A stretch of 8,353 nucleotides of DNA from Bacteroidota bacterium (GCA_021814855.1 JAKAHQ010000056.1:1-8353); one strand, 5' to 3'. Positions 1 through 6,421 are shown, numbered from the stretch's first letter. Numbers and translations are program-made. Notes: a model not told the origin generated them from the letters alone.

Positions 1-441
1 TCTGGTGCTCGGCGTAATATTTCCGATTACTCCAAAGGGCGCGTATTCATCGAGAGCCAAACCATTTTTACCCGACCATGCCTGAGGCTGAAGATATTCT
101 ACGCCGGGACTATTCTTTGCCGCATTAATAAACTTGGAAATTTTATGATCAACACGGCCCATTTTTGTTTCTTCAACCGTCATCTTGGCCAATTCTTCTT
201 TATGATCAAGTGCCATTTGTCTAACAGCATCCGTAATTTTTCTCTTACACTGAATGCTTCTTTCTTTATAAAGAAGAAAAGCTTCGTAAGCCGCTTCAAC
301 CGCGTCATTCATATCGTCGAACACGCCCCAATCGCCTTTATCCGAAGATGCCGCTTGGAAAGCATTTTCAGAAGTTTGTGCAATCACCCGGCGAACAACA
401 CTTTCAACCAAATCTTTCAATTGATCTTCGTTAATATCCAC
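1..441 (-). CDS. CoA-acylating aldehyde dehydrogenase (PduP/EutE-like), N-terminal 147 residues
   Basis: The visible part resembles the N-terminus of the PduP/EutE family, which oxidises an aldehyde (propionaldehyde, acetaldehyde or lactaldehyde) with NAD+ and CoA to an acyl-CoA inside a microcompartment. Family-like segments include GVFDDMNDAVEAAYEAF near residues 43-59, VEETKMGRVDHKISKF, SPGVEYLQPQAWSG and APFGVIGNITPST at the left edge. The catalytic cysteine lies outside the window. Residues 2-20 (DINEDQLKDLVESVVRRVI) form an amphipathic helix followed by a polar linker, as in encapsulation peptides that bind cargo to the shell. I chose the GTG at 441 because GAGGAG lies just upstream (451-446) and an in-frame TAG at 453-451 rules out a longer protein. 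It is the last visible gene of the BMC operon, 16 bases after a BMC-H gene. In a rhamnose/fucose BMC the substrate would be lactaldehyde, which is inferred. Confidence 0.93.
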   Translation of the reverse strand, partial: MDINEDQLKDLVESVVRRVIAQTSENAFQAASSDKGDWGVFDDMNDAVEAAYEAFLLYKERSIQCKRKITDAVRQMALDHKEELAKMTVEETKMGRVDHKISKFINAAKNSPGVEYLQPQAWSGKNGLALDEYAPFGVIGNITPSTR

Positions 442-457
442 TCTACTCCTCTACCGA

Positions 458-760
458 TTATTTAGTTTGCTTCTTTTCCGATCTCATAGGTTCGAGCGGA
501 AATTTAGGCAGAAGTTTATCAGACGGTCTCGGAATAATTACTTCCGACTGAACATTTCCGATATTCGAAGCGGCTTGGACTCCGGCTTCGACCGCAGCTT
601 TAACCGCCGCTACGTCGCCACGAATAATAATGCTTACTCTTCCGCCGCCGACTTTAACCCACTTGCCTAATTTTACGTTTGCTGATTTTACCGCTGCATC
701 TGCAGCTTGAACCCCGGCGGTGAAGCCAAGTGTTTCTATAATTCCCAATGCGTCTATCAT
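458..760 (-). CDS. BMC-H shell hexamer protein (PduA/PduJ/CcmK family), second copy
   Basis: This is a single-domain BMC protein (Pfam BMC, PF00936) of 100 residues that forms hexameric tiles of the microcompartment facets. The fold signature reads clearly: ALGIIETLGFTAGVQAADAA, then KSANVKLGKWVKVGGGRVSI, then RGDVAAVKAAVEAGVQAA and ending with VIIPRP. The pore loop is GGG at residues 38-40, followed by Arg41. After VIIPRP there is a C-terminal tail of about 19 residues, rich in lysine and proline. The frame is open further upstream to a TTG at 781, which would add MKNRRNE, but the ATG at 760 is preferred. An AGGAG sits seven bases upstream of it, and homologues begin at this point. The gene starts ten bases after the other BMC-H gene and ends 16 bases before the aldehyde dehydrogenase start. 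Confidence 0.96.
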   Translation of the reverse strand: MIDALGIIETLGFTAGVQAADAAVKSANVKLGKWVKVGGGRVSIIIRGDVAAVKAAVEAGVQAASNIGNVQSEVIIPRPSDKLLPKFPLEPMRSEKKQTK

Positions 761-767
761 TTCATTT

Positions 768-772
768 CTCCT
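768..772 (-). promoter_or_regulatory. Shine-Dalgarno that fixes the second BMC-H start and overlaps the upstream stop
   Basis: On the minus strand AGGAG (772-768) lies seven bases before the ATG at 760 and shares bases with the TAG stop (773-771) of the upstream BMC-H gene. It decides the start at 760 over the TTG at 781. Ribosomes finishing the first shell gene would end directly on this site, so the two shell genes are probably translationally coupled (inference). Confidence 0.75.
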
Positions 773-1052
773 ATTTTTCAACGCCGATTAATTCAAAGAC
801 TTCTTCGTGGGCCGAAGGAATAACGTTTGTGCATACTAGTTCTCCGACTCTTGCCGCTGCGTCCGCGCCGGCTTCCACAGATGAGCGCACTGCGCCGACT
901 TCTCCTCTTACAAGCGCAGTTACATAAGCGCCGCCGATCTCAACCCGCTTTACAAATTCAACGTTAGCGGTTTTCATCATGGCGTCTATTGCGTGAATTG
1001 CGCCGGTATTGCCGCGCGTTTCCACAAATCCTAATGCTACACCTTTCGACAT
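771..1052 (-). CDS. BMC-H shell hexamer protein (PduA/PduJ/CcmK family), first copy
   Basis: This 93-residue protein is a single BMC domain, the standard length for PduA/PduJ-type hexamer subunits. Recognisable blocks are ALGFVETRGNTGAIHAIDAM, KTANVEFVKRVEIGGAYVTA, VRGEVGAVRSSVEAGADAAA and VIPSAHEEV. The pore loop is GGA at residues 40-42, followed by Tyr43, unlike the GGG-Arg loop of its neighbour, so the two hexamers probably have differently lined pores. The ATG at 1052 is well placed, with GAGGAG (1063-1058) five bases upstream. A 100-base gap separates it from the BMC-P gene upstream. Its stop codon overlaps the ribosome binding site of the following BMC-H gene. As with related shell proteins, it probably makes a facet tile that admits the aldehyde-generating substrate; the transported molecule cannot be read from sequence. 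Confidence 0.97.
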   Translation of the reverse strand: MSKGVALGFVETRGNTGAIHAIDAMMKTANVEFVKRVEIGGAYVTALVRGEVGAVRSSVEAGADAAARVGELVCTNVIPSAHEEVFELIGVEK

Positions 1053-1119
1053 TTTTTCTCCTCTAAGTTTATTTTGTTTTATAAATCATTATTAATTTTT
1101 TCTCAAATAAATTTCTCGT

Positions 1120-1144
1120 CCCGGCAGCTGCTATTGTACCAGGG
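1120..1144 (-). promoter_or_regulatory. Small RNA hairpin in the BMC-P / BMC-H gap
   Basis: Within the 100-base gap between the pentamer and hexamer genes, the minus strand reads CCCTGGTA (1144-1137), a ten-base loop, then TGCCGGG (1126-1120). The arms pair over seven positions with one bulged T and one G-T pair. No T-run follows, so it is not a standard intrinsic terminator. It could be an mRNA processing or stability element setting different levels of pentamer and hexamer, or chance. Confidence 0.25.
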
Positions 1145-1152
1145 AAATATTT

Positions 1153-1464
1153 TCAATCTTGTTCGCCGGTGCCTTTATTTTTTCTGTAGAGATATTTATT
1201 CCCGGAAGAAACCGAATCTACTATCCCGACAATCGTATTATCCGTTGCAACATTTTTTGTCATTGCGGTTAATCTTGCCGAAGAAGACGAACAAAGCAGA
1301 ACAATATCACCTTCGCCGGCGTTCACAGTATCGATACACGCTGCGGTTGTATTTGTGCTTTCCATATTTTCGTTAAGATAATTTACAACAAGAATTTTTA
1401 ATCCTTCCACGTTTCCATTTTTTCTTGTTGAGATAACTTTTCCTATAACGATTCCAAGTTTCAT
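1153..1464 (-). CDS. BMC-P shell pentamer protein (EutN/CcmL family)
   Basis: The 103-residue protein matches the EutN_CcmL domain (PF03319), whose pentamers cap the vertices of the microcompartment. It starts with the typical MKLGIVIGKVISTRK. It continues with GLKILVVNYLNE (residues 21-32), CIDTVNAGEGDIVLLCSSSSARLT (43-66, the equivalent of the conserved GDxVLVxxGSSAR segment) and TIVGIVDSV (77-85). Length is normal for the family. The ATG at 1464 lies five bases after the pduL stop. No strong Shine-Dalgarno is visible, so translation is probably coupled to pduL. Only one pentamer gene is visible, whereas PVM-type BMC loci usually carry several, so others may lie beyond the left edge. Confidence 0.96.
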   Translation of the reverse strand: MKLGIVIGKVISTRKNGNVEGLKILVVNYLNENMESTNTTAACIDTVNAGEGDIVLLCSSSSARLTAMTKNVATDNTIVGIVDSVSSGNKYLYRKNKGTGEQD

Positions 1465-1469
1465 AACTT

Positions 1470-2189
1470 TTACATCTTGCCCATAAATTCTACAAATGTT
1501 TCTTCACGAATTTTTGCCGCATTTGCGTCGTCGGTATCCAAGTGGATTTGCAGTAACCAGTTATCGTTTGTTCGAATCAAAACATTTTCGAAGATTGTAC
1601 TTTTCTCCCCGCCAACTCTAACCTTGCAATAGTCTCCGTTCTTAACACCGAATAGCGCGGAGTCCCTGTTGGTCATATGAATGTGACGGTTGGCAACAAT
1701 TGCGCATTTTTCGATATACACCGAGCCGTTCGGGCCGACAAGCGTAAGCGGAGAAGCGGATTCCAACGACCCCGAATTTACAACCGGTGGATCTATGCCA
1801 AGAAAAATTGCGTCGGTCAATGAGATTTCCACCTGATCGTATTTGCGCAGCGGGCCCAGTATGCGCACGCTTGGAATACTTCTAAGTTTTGGTCCCACCA
1901 CTGTTAACGTATGTTTCGAGGCAAATTCTCCCGGCTGATACAGCGGACGCATCTGTTCAAACACGGCATTCTGCCCGAATAATTTATGAAATGTATTTTC
2001 TGTTAAATGAATATGCCGGTTGGAAACGCCCAACGGAATAAGAGGAAATCCGTTTTTCGATTCATCTGAAATCGGCAAGGAATTTTTGCTTAAAAAGTTT
2101 TGAACCTCTTTAACAATTATATCTACAAACTCCCGGCTTGAAAAATCGTACGGCTTACTGCTGCATCCGCAGGTTTCTTTGGTATTCAA
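1470..2189 (-). CDS. pduL: PduL-type phosphate acyltransferase (phosphotransacylase) with encapsulation peptide
   Basis: PduL converts an acyl-CoA and phosphate to acyl-phosphate and CoA, regenerating CoA inside the microcompartment. The 239-residue protein has the two-barrel PduL layout. The first zinc-binding HxH is in VSNRHIHLT (H59, H61), and RPLYQPGEFASKHTLTVVGP lies at residues 81-100. GPLRKYDQVEISLTDA (112-127) follows, then the second HxH in VANRHIHMT (H169, H171) and the conserved QIHLDTDDANA (H216). Residues 1-45 precede the first barrel. Of these, FSSREFVDIIVKEVQNFL forms an amphipathic helix of the encapsulation-peptide type, preceded by a CGC motif (C7, C9). The start is odd. The frame opens only at TTG 2189, directly after an in-frame TAA (2192-2190), with no good ribosome binding site of its own. 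It overlaps the stop of a short leader ORF (see 2186-2221). In a rhamnose or fucose BMC the product would be lactyl-phosphate or propionyl-phosphate (inferred). Confidence 0.95.
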   Translation of the reverse strand: MNTKETCGCSSKPYDFSSREFVDIIVKEVQNFLSKNSLPISDESKNGFPLIPLGVSNRHIHLTENTFHKLFGQNAVFEQMRPLYQPGEFASKHTLTVVGPKLRSIPSVRILGPLRKYDQVEISLTDAIFLGIDPPVVNSGSLESASPLTLVGPNGSVYIEKCAIVANRHIHMTNRDSALFGVKNGDYCKVRVGGEKSTIFENVLIRTNDNWLLQIHLDTDDANAAKIREETFVEFMGKM

Positions 2190-2221
2190 TTAATTTGCCA
2201 AAGGATTAAAAATATTTTCAT
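2186..2221 (-). CDS. 11-residue leader ORF overlapping the pduL start
   Basis: The minus strand carries ATG AAA ATA and so on, encoding MKIFLILWQIN and ending at TGA (2188-2186). The ATG has the best-placed ribosome binding site in this gap, AAAGAGGAG six bases upstream. The stop overlaps the pduL TTG start in a TTGA arrangement, like the ATGA overlaps of coupled genes. I infer that ribosomes load here and reinitiate on pduL. The peptide is hydrophobic and resembles nothing I recognise. The alternative is a single-base error or a frameshift joining the two frames. That shift would have to fall within 2191-2187, because each frame has a stop just outside that span. Confidence 0.5.
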   Translation of the reverse strand: MKIFLILWQIN

Positions 2222-2227
2222 CGATCG

Positions 2228-2236
2228 CTCCTCTTT
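2228..2236 (-). promoter_or_regulatory. Strong Shine-Dalgarno upstream of the leader ORF and pduL
   Basis: AAAGAGGAG on the minus strand (2236-2228) stands six bases before the ATG at 2221 and 38 bases before the TTG at 2189. The spacing suits the leader ATG only, so it decides where initiation occurs in front of pduL. Confidence 0.7.
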
Positions 2237-2273
2237 AAAAGCAACTAGTTTTAGAAATTCATCATGCCATTTC

Positions 2274-3065
2274 TTACTTAGCAATTACTACTTCAATTCC
2301 AAGATTCTCAATTTTTTTCAGTTCGCTTATCGGAGCCGATTCATCGGTAATAATTTTTGATACCCGCGTCATCGATGCATAACTTGCAAGACCGGATTGA
2401 TAGAATTTACTCCCGTCGGCAAGAACGATAATTTCTTTTACTTTTTCTATGACTTTTTTCTTAAGATCAATTTCAAGAAGGTGATTATCGGTTAATCCGT
2501 TTTCAAACGAGATTCCCCAGGCGCCAAGAAATGCTTTTTGAATAATTAACCCGTTGAAAAAATCCTGAGTTGGTAAACCTGTGATTGACCCTGTTGTATG
2601 TCGTAAATAGCCGCACGGCATTAACACGTTAATATTTAAACAGCCCATCAATTCGAGTGCTGTCCAAATTCCTGTTGGAATAACTGTAACGTCCTTAACT
2701 TCATTAACTTCATTTTTATTTCTGAGAGACTGGGCTAACGCGAGAACTGTCGTACTTGAATCAAGAAGAATCGAATCCGATGAGTTTACTAAAGAGGCAG
2801 CGGCTTCACCAATTTTCTGCTTGACCGAAGAATTCAAACTCTTTCTTGTTTGAAACGTGTATTCCTGCCTTACTCTTTCTTCCAAAAGCCGAGCGCCGCC
2901 GTGAGTTCTAGTTATTTTTCCTTTCTCGGCCAGACTGGTTAGATCGGATCTAATTGTAACTTCGGTAACATCTAACATTTTACTTAATTCAATAACCGAA
3001 ACGCTTTCTTTACCAGCAAGAGATTCAAGTATTTTTTGCTGTCTAAGCTGTAACACAGACACCAT
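2274..3065 (-). CDS. DeoR-family transcriptional regulator
   Basis: This is a full-length DeoR-type repressor of 263 residues, like FucR, GlpR and other sugar-catabolism regulators. The N-terminal winged helix-turn-helix spans residues 5-60. It starts RQQKILESL and includes VIELSKMLDVTEVTIRSDL and the family hallmark GKITRTHGGARLL. The C-terminal effector domain (about 75-255), of the fold that senses phosphorylated sugars, includes ILLDSSTTVLALAQSL, TGSITGLPTQDFF, KAFLGAWGISFENGLTD and IIVLADGSKF. The gene leads the BMC operon, 84 bases upstream of the pduL start, and is divergent from the rhamnosidase gene. It probably controls both through the intergenic region, responding to a rhamnose or fucose pathway phosphate (inferred). 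The start is uncertain. AAGGAG ends only one base before ATG 3065, so GTG at 3062 or 3056, which would shorten the protein by one or three residues, may be used. Confidence 0.95.
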   Translation of the reverse strand: MVSVLQLRQQKILESLAGKESVSVIELSKMLDVTEVTIRSDLTSLAEKGKITRTHGGARLLEERVRQEYTFQTRKSLNSSVKQKIGEAAASLVNSSDSILLDSSTTVLALAQSLRNKNEVNEVKDVTVIPTGIWTALELMGCLNINVLMPCGYLRHTTGSITGLPTQDFFNGLIIQKAFLGAWGISFENGLTDNHLLEIDLKKKVIEKVKEIIVLADGSKFYQSGLASYASMTRVSKIITDESAPISELKKIENLGIEVVIAK

Positions 3066-3083
3066 ACTCCTTAATTAGGCATA

Positions 3084-3112
3084 AACATAAATTATTTTAC
3101 GAGTACTTGCAA
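3084..3112 (-). promoter_or_regulatory. Candidate sigma-70 type promoter of the deoR-BMC operon
   Basis: On the minus strand TTGCAA (3112-3107) and TATGTT (3089-3084) are separated by 17 bases, and the -10 hexamer ends 18 bases before the deoR ATG. Four of six bases match consensus in each box. This implies a very short leader of roughly ten bases. It is the best-placed candidate, but the region is AT-rich and chance matches are common. Confidence 0.35.
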
Positions 3113-3571
3113 TTAATTTTCGTTTTTTTTCGATAAAGTTGTGAATGTTTTTGATTCCCTAAAATTCCCTTCTTTTTCAACTTTTTATTATGAGTACCTA
3201 ACTAACTCTCCTTTGACAAAAGCTGCATGCATTTGGCGCAATACCCAAACCATTAATTGAAATATATCCAACACATTTGTAGCCAACTCTAATCATTTAG
3301 GAGGTTTAGCTTTACAGGCCGTTCAAATATCTTGGTGAAATTTAATGATGCAACTGTCCATGATTTTTTTTAAGCCGCCGTAATTCATTCCGCTCTTCAT
3401 TTTATACAGGTTGTTTTTCTACAACAAGCAATCATCATTTCATTAGCAATTTACGGCCATTGGGTAATCATGTATCCACCATGTACATAAATTTTTAATT
3501 GCGATGCATATCTTTCTTTCCATCACTTGTAATTATTAAAAAGCTATTTCGTAAAATTGTAGTAAAAGATT

Positions 3572-3613
3572 ATAGAGTTGTACAACAATCCTAGTTCTAC
3601 ATGATAACTCTAT
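3572..3613. promoter_or_regulatory. Inverted repeat and palindrome upstream of the rhamnosidase gene (candidate operator)
   Basis: ATAGAGTT (3572-3579) and AACTCTAT (3606-3613) form a perfect eight-base inverted repeat with 26 bases between the arms. The left arm runs into a perfect ten-base palindrome, GTTGTACAAC (3577-3586). The right arm ends 33 bases before the rhamnosidase ATG, a typical location for an operator. The regulator is not identifiable from sequence; the divergent DeoR protein is the nearest candidate. Confidence 0.35.
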
Positions 3614-3646
3614 TTTACAAATGAATCGAAAAATTGGATACATACC

Positions 3647-6421
3647 ATGCTAAGAATGAAAAAATTATCTTATCTATTTGCTGGTTGCGGATTTTTATTT
3701 GCTACATTTTTGATGTCGGGATTTTTCCCGCAGACGGTTAATGCATCATTTCGACCGGAAGCAACCAACTTAAGAACCGAATACAAAATCAATCCTATAG
3801 GTATTGGTGATGCGCAGCCGCGATTAAGCTGGGAAATTACCACCGCTAAAAGAAATTTTTTACAGCAAGCATATCAGGTTCGTGCGGCAGAATCGGAAAG
3901 AGATTTGGTTAAAGGCAAAAAACTTTTATGGGATAGCGGCAAAAAAATATCCGATCAATCCAACCAGGTAGTTTACGGCGGCGCTGCTTTAAAATCCGGG
4001 CAGCGAGTGTACTGGCAGGTAAAGGTTTGGGGAACAGACGAAAGTGTATCCGGATGGAGTAGACCGTCGTTTTGGGAAATGGGCCTTCTGAACACGCAAG
4101 ACTGGCAGGCAAAATGGATTGAGCCACAATTAAAGATTGACGATGTAAGTTATAATCCGTGTCCATTCCTTCGGCACGAATTTGAAACTAAAAAACCAAT
4201 TAAATCTGCACGAGCGTATGTTACCAGTCATGGATTATATGAATTTCATATTAATGGCAGCAAGGTTAGCGATCAATTATTTACGCCGGGATGGACAAGC
4301 TACAACAAACGTCTTCAATACCAGGTTTACGACATAACTCGAAATCTAGCAGCGGGTAAGAATGCATTGGGTGTAATTCTTGGTGACGGCTGGTATAAAG
4401 GTCCGTTAAAATGGGATTTCAAAAAAAATAATTACGGCGACAAAGTTGGCTTGCTTCTTCAAATTAATATTGAATATAAAGACGGCTCTTCGGAAGTAGT
4501 CGCTTCAAATTCGGAATGGAAATCCGCGACCGGACCAATTTTAATGTCCGAGATTTACGACGGAGAAATTTATGATGCCCGGCTTGAAAAAGAAGGATGG
4601 GATAAACCCGGTTACAACGATAGGGACTGGAATACAGTTATTGAAAAAAATTACGACAATAACATTTTAGTAGCATCGGAAGGACCCGCAGTACGTATAA
4701 CAGACAACATCAAGCCCATAAAAAAATTTAGAACCCCGAACGGCGATTTGGTATTCGATATGGGTCAAAACATGGTTGGATGGATTCAATTCAAATTGAA
4801 AGGCAACGCCGGCGATAAGATTACCTTGCGACACGCGGAGGTGCTGGATCAAAAAGGAAATATTTATACGGCGAACCTCCGTCGTGCCCAGCAAAAAGTT
4901 GAATATATTTTTAAAGGCCTCGGTATTGAAACGTTCGAGCCGCATTTCACTTTTCAAGGATTTCGTTACGTTGCCGTGACTGATTATAAAGGAGATATTT
5001 CTTTGAATGATCTCACCGGGAAAGTAATTCATTCCGATATGACCCCAGCAGGAAATTTTGAATGTTCCGATTCATTAATAAACCGGCTGCAAAAAAATAT
5101 TCAGTGGGGATTAAGAGGCAATTTTTTGGATGTCCCTACAGACTGCCCGCAGCGTGATGAAAGATTGGGCTGGACGGGCGACGCGGAAGCTTTTGCACCT
5201 ACTGCATGTTTTAATGTCGATGCTGCTTCTTTCTATTCCAAGTGGATGAAGGACTTCATAGTTGATCAACAGCCCGATGGAAGAATACCGCATGTTGTTC
5301 CCAATATTTTAGGCGATGAAGGCGGAGCCGCCGGATGGGCCGACGCCGATATTATTGTACCTTGGACAGTTTATCAAAACTACGGCGATACAAGAATTTT
5401 GGAAACACAATACGAAACAATGAAAAGGTGGATTAATTACTTAAAGAAAAACGCCGGAGACTCTTACATATGGAAAAAATATGTTGGCTACGGGGACTGG
5501 CTTGCTTATGCAACAACCAGCGCCGATTACCCCGGCGCGACAACGGATAAAGATTTGATAGGCACAGCATTTTTTTATCACTCAACCGACCTGATGCAAA
5601 AAATTGCAACGGTCCTCGGCAAACAAAAAGACGCCGATGAATTTGCCGATTTAAAGAAGAATATCAAAAATGCTTTTCAAAAAGAATTTATTACTGTAAC
5701 CGGAAGATTAGCATCGAATACACAAACTGCGTACTCTTTGGCTTTGGACTTCAACCTGGTTCCAGAAAATTTAATCGCGAGCGCGGCAAAACGCTTGGCG
5801 GAAGACGTTGAATCATTCGGACATATTACAACAGGTTTTCTGGGCACTTCGCGTATAAGCAATGTTCTTACCGAAAACGGCTACTCCAATCTTGCTTACA
5901 TGCTGCTCTTTAGAAAAACATATCCTTCATGGCTCTACCCAGTAACTAAAGGAGCCACAACAATCTGGGAAAGGTGGGATGGTATTAAAGGGGATGATTC
6001 CTTTCAGGATGAGGGTATGAATTCGTTCAACCACTATGCTTACGGCGCGGTAGGGAAATGGATGTATGCCAGCATAGCCGGAATTGACATTGATCCGAAC
6101 AATCCGGGATATAAAAATATAATCGTAAATCCCTTTCCAACAAAAGAATTAAAATTTGCCAAAGCAGATTATCATTCGATTTACGGTGAAATATCTTCTT
6201 CATGGAAAACGGAAAACGGTTCCTTTGTTCTCGATGTTCAAGTGCCGGCTAATACAACGGCAGATATTTTTCTTCCGACCGGGGTAAAAGAAAATATTTA
6301 CGAGAGCGGAAAACAAATTGATTCAATTAAGGAAATAAAATTTGTCGCAATTGTAAACGGCAAAGCCATACTGCACATCGGTTCCGGTCAATACCATTTT
6401 GAAGTGAAGCAGCTGCAATAG
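3647..6421 (+). CDS. Secreted alpha-L-rhamnosidase, glycoside hydrolase family 78
   Basis: This enzyme hydrolyses terminal alpha-L-rhamnose from plant or microbial glycans. The 924 residues, within the family's usual length, begin with a Sec signal peptide. It has basic residues MLRMKK, a hydrophobic run and a VNA cleavage site at about residue 33. An N-terminal fibronectin-like domain follows (about 35-140, with ATNLRTEYKINPIGI and PRLSWE). A carbohydrate-binding-like domain spans about 170-345 (YVTSHGLYEFHINGSKV), and a jelly-roll about 355-460 (FDMGQNMVGW). The (alpha/alpha)6 catalytic domain covers about 465-810, and a C-terminal beta domain starts near 812. The hallmark DCPQRDERLGWTGDAEAF (499-516) carries the probable general acid E505, and TTIWERWDG carries the probable general base E775. 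ATG 3656 is an alternative start; neither has a clear ribosome binding site. The gene is divergent from deoR and 71 bases from the convergent DUF4965 gene, with no clear terminator between. It probably supplies rhamnose to the BMC pathway. Confidence 0.96.
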   Translation: MLRMKKLSYLFAGCGFLFATFLMSGFFPQTVNASFRPEATNLRTEYKINPIGIGDAQPRLSWEITTAKRNFLQQAYQVRAAESERDLVKGKKLLWDSGKKISDQSNQVVYGGAALKSGQRVYWQVKVWGTDESVSGWSRPSFWEMGLLNTQDWQAKWIEPQLKIDDVSYNPCPFLRHEFETKKPIKSARAYVTSHGLYEFHINGSKVSDQLFTPGWTSYNKRLQYQVYDITRNLAAGKNALGVILGDGWYKGPLKWDFKKNNYGDKVGLLLQINIEYKDGSSEVVASNSEWKSATGPILMSEIYDGEIYDARLEKEGWDKPGYNDRDWNTVIEKNYDNNILVASEGPAVRITDNIKPIKKFRTPNGDLVFDMGQNMVGWIQFKLKGNAGDKITLRHAEVLDQKGNIYTANLRRAQQKVEYIFKGLGIETFEPHFTFQGFRYVAVTDYKGDISLNDLTGKVIHSDMTPAGNFECSDSLINRLQKNIQWGLRGNFLDVPTDCPQRDERLGWTGDAEAFAPTACFNVDAASFYSKWMKDFIVDQQPDGRIPHVVPNILGDEGGAAGWADADIIVPWTVYQNYGDTRILETQYETMKRWINYLKKNAGDSYIWKKYVGYGDWLAYATTSADYPGATTDKDLIGTAFFYHSTDLMQKIATVLGKQKDADEFADLKKNIKNAFQKEFITVTGRLASNTQTAYSLALDFNLVPENLIASAAKRLAEDVESFGHITTGFLGTSRISNVLTENGYSNLAYMLLFRKTYPSWLYPVTKGATTIWERWDGIKGDDSFQDEGMNSFNHYAYGAVGKWMYASIAGIDIDPNNPGYKNIIVNPFPTKELKFAKADYHSIYGEISSSWKTENGSFVLDVQVPANTTADIFLPTGVKENIYESGKQIDSIKEIKFVAIVNGKAILHIGSGQYHFEVKQLQ

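Larger units (their letters stand above)
3066..3646. other. Divergent intergenic region between the deoR-BMC operon and the rhamnosidase gene
   Basis: This 581-base AT-rich stretch holds no convincing gene on either strand. It must contain the outward promoters of the BMC operon and the rhamnosidase gene. It contains a candidate promoter for deoR (3112-3084) and an inverted repeat near the rhamnosidase start (3572-3613) around a GTTGTACAAC palindrome. A spaced GTTGT-N6-ACAAC copy lies at 3410-3425. Two CATGTA direct repeats sit 11 bases apart (3469-3474 and 3480-3485), the second overlapping the palindrome ATGTACAT (3481-3488). A minus-strand frame from 3400 to 3188 reads protein-like but is interrupted by two TGA codons and may be a decayed fragment. 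The length is large for a simple two-promoter region. Confidence 0.6.

Noticed and set aside
145..465. Plus-strand open frame across the aldehyde dehydrogenase
   Set aside because: It is antisense to a clearly conserved gene, has an unfamiliar low-quality translation and no ribosome binding site. The other antisense frames at 467-670, 1074-1376, 3909-4166, 4667-5032, 5111-5293, 5677-5862, 7198-7383 and 7578-7775 were rejected for the same reasons.
761..781. Extended TTG start for the second BMC-H gene (adds MKNRRNE)
   Set aside because: The extension overlaps the preceding gene and has no ribosome binding site, while AGGAG precedes the ATG at 760 where homologues start.
2253..2274. AGAAAT/ATTTCT hairpin between deoR and pduL as a terminator
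   Set aside because: The six-base stem is almost all A-T and lacks a T-run. The genes are co-directional and closely spaced.
3213..3218. Perfect TTGACA as a -35 box in the intergenic region
   Set aside because: No acceptable -10 hexamer occurs 16-19 bases downstream, and no gene starts nearby in that direction.
3298..3305. AGGAGG-like ribosome binding site on the plus strand
   Set aside because: No start codon or open frame follows at a workable distance.
3677..3688. Lipobox-like FAGC in the rhamnosidase signal peptide (residues 11-14)
   Set aside because: The hydrophobic run continues for about a dozen residues after the Cys and a good VNA cleavage site follows near residue 33, so an ordinary signal peptide fits better than a lipoprotein.
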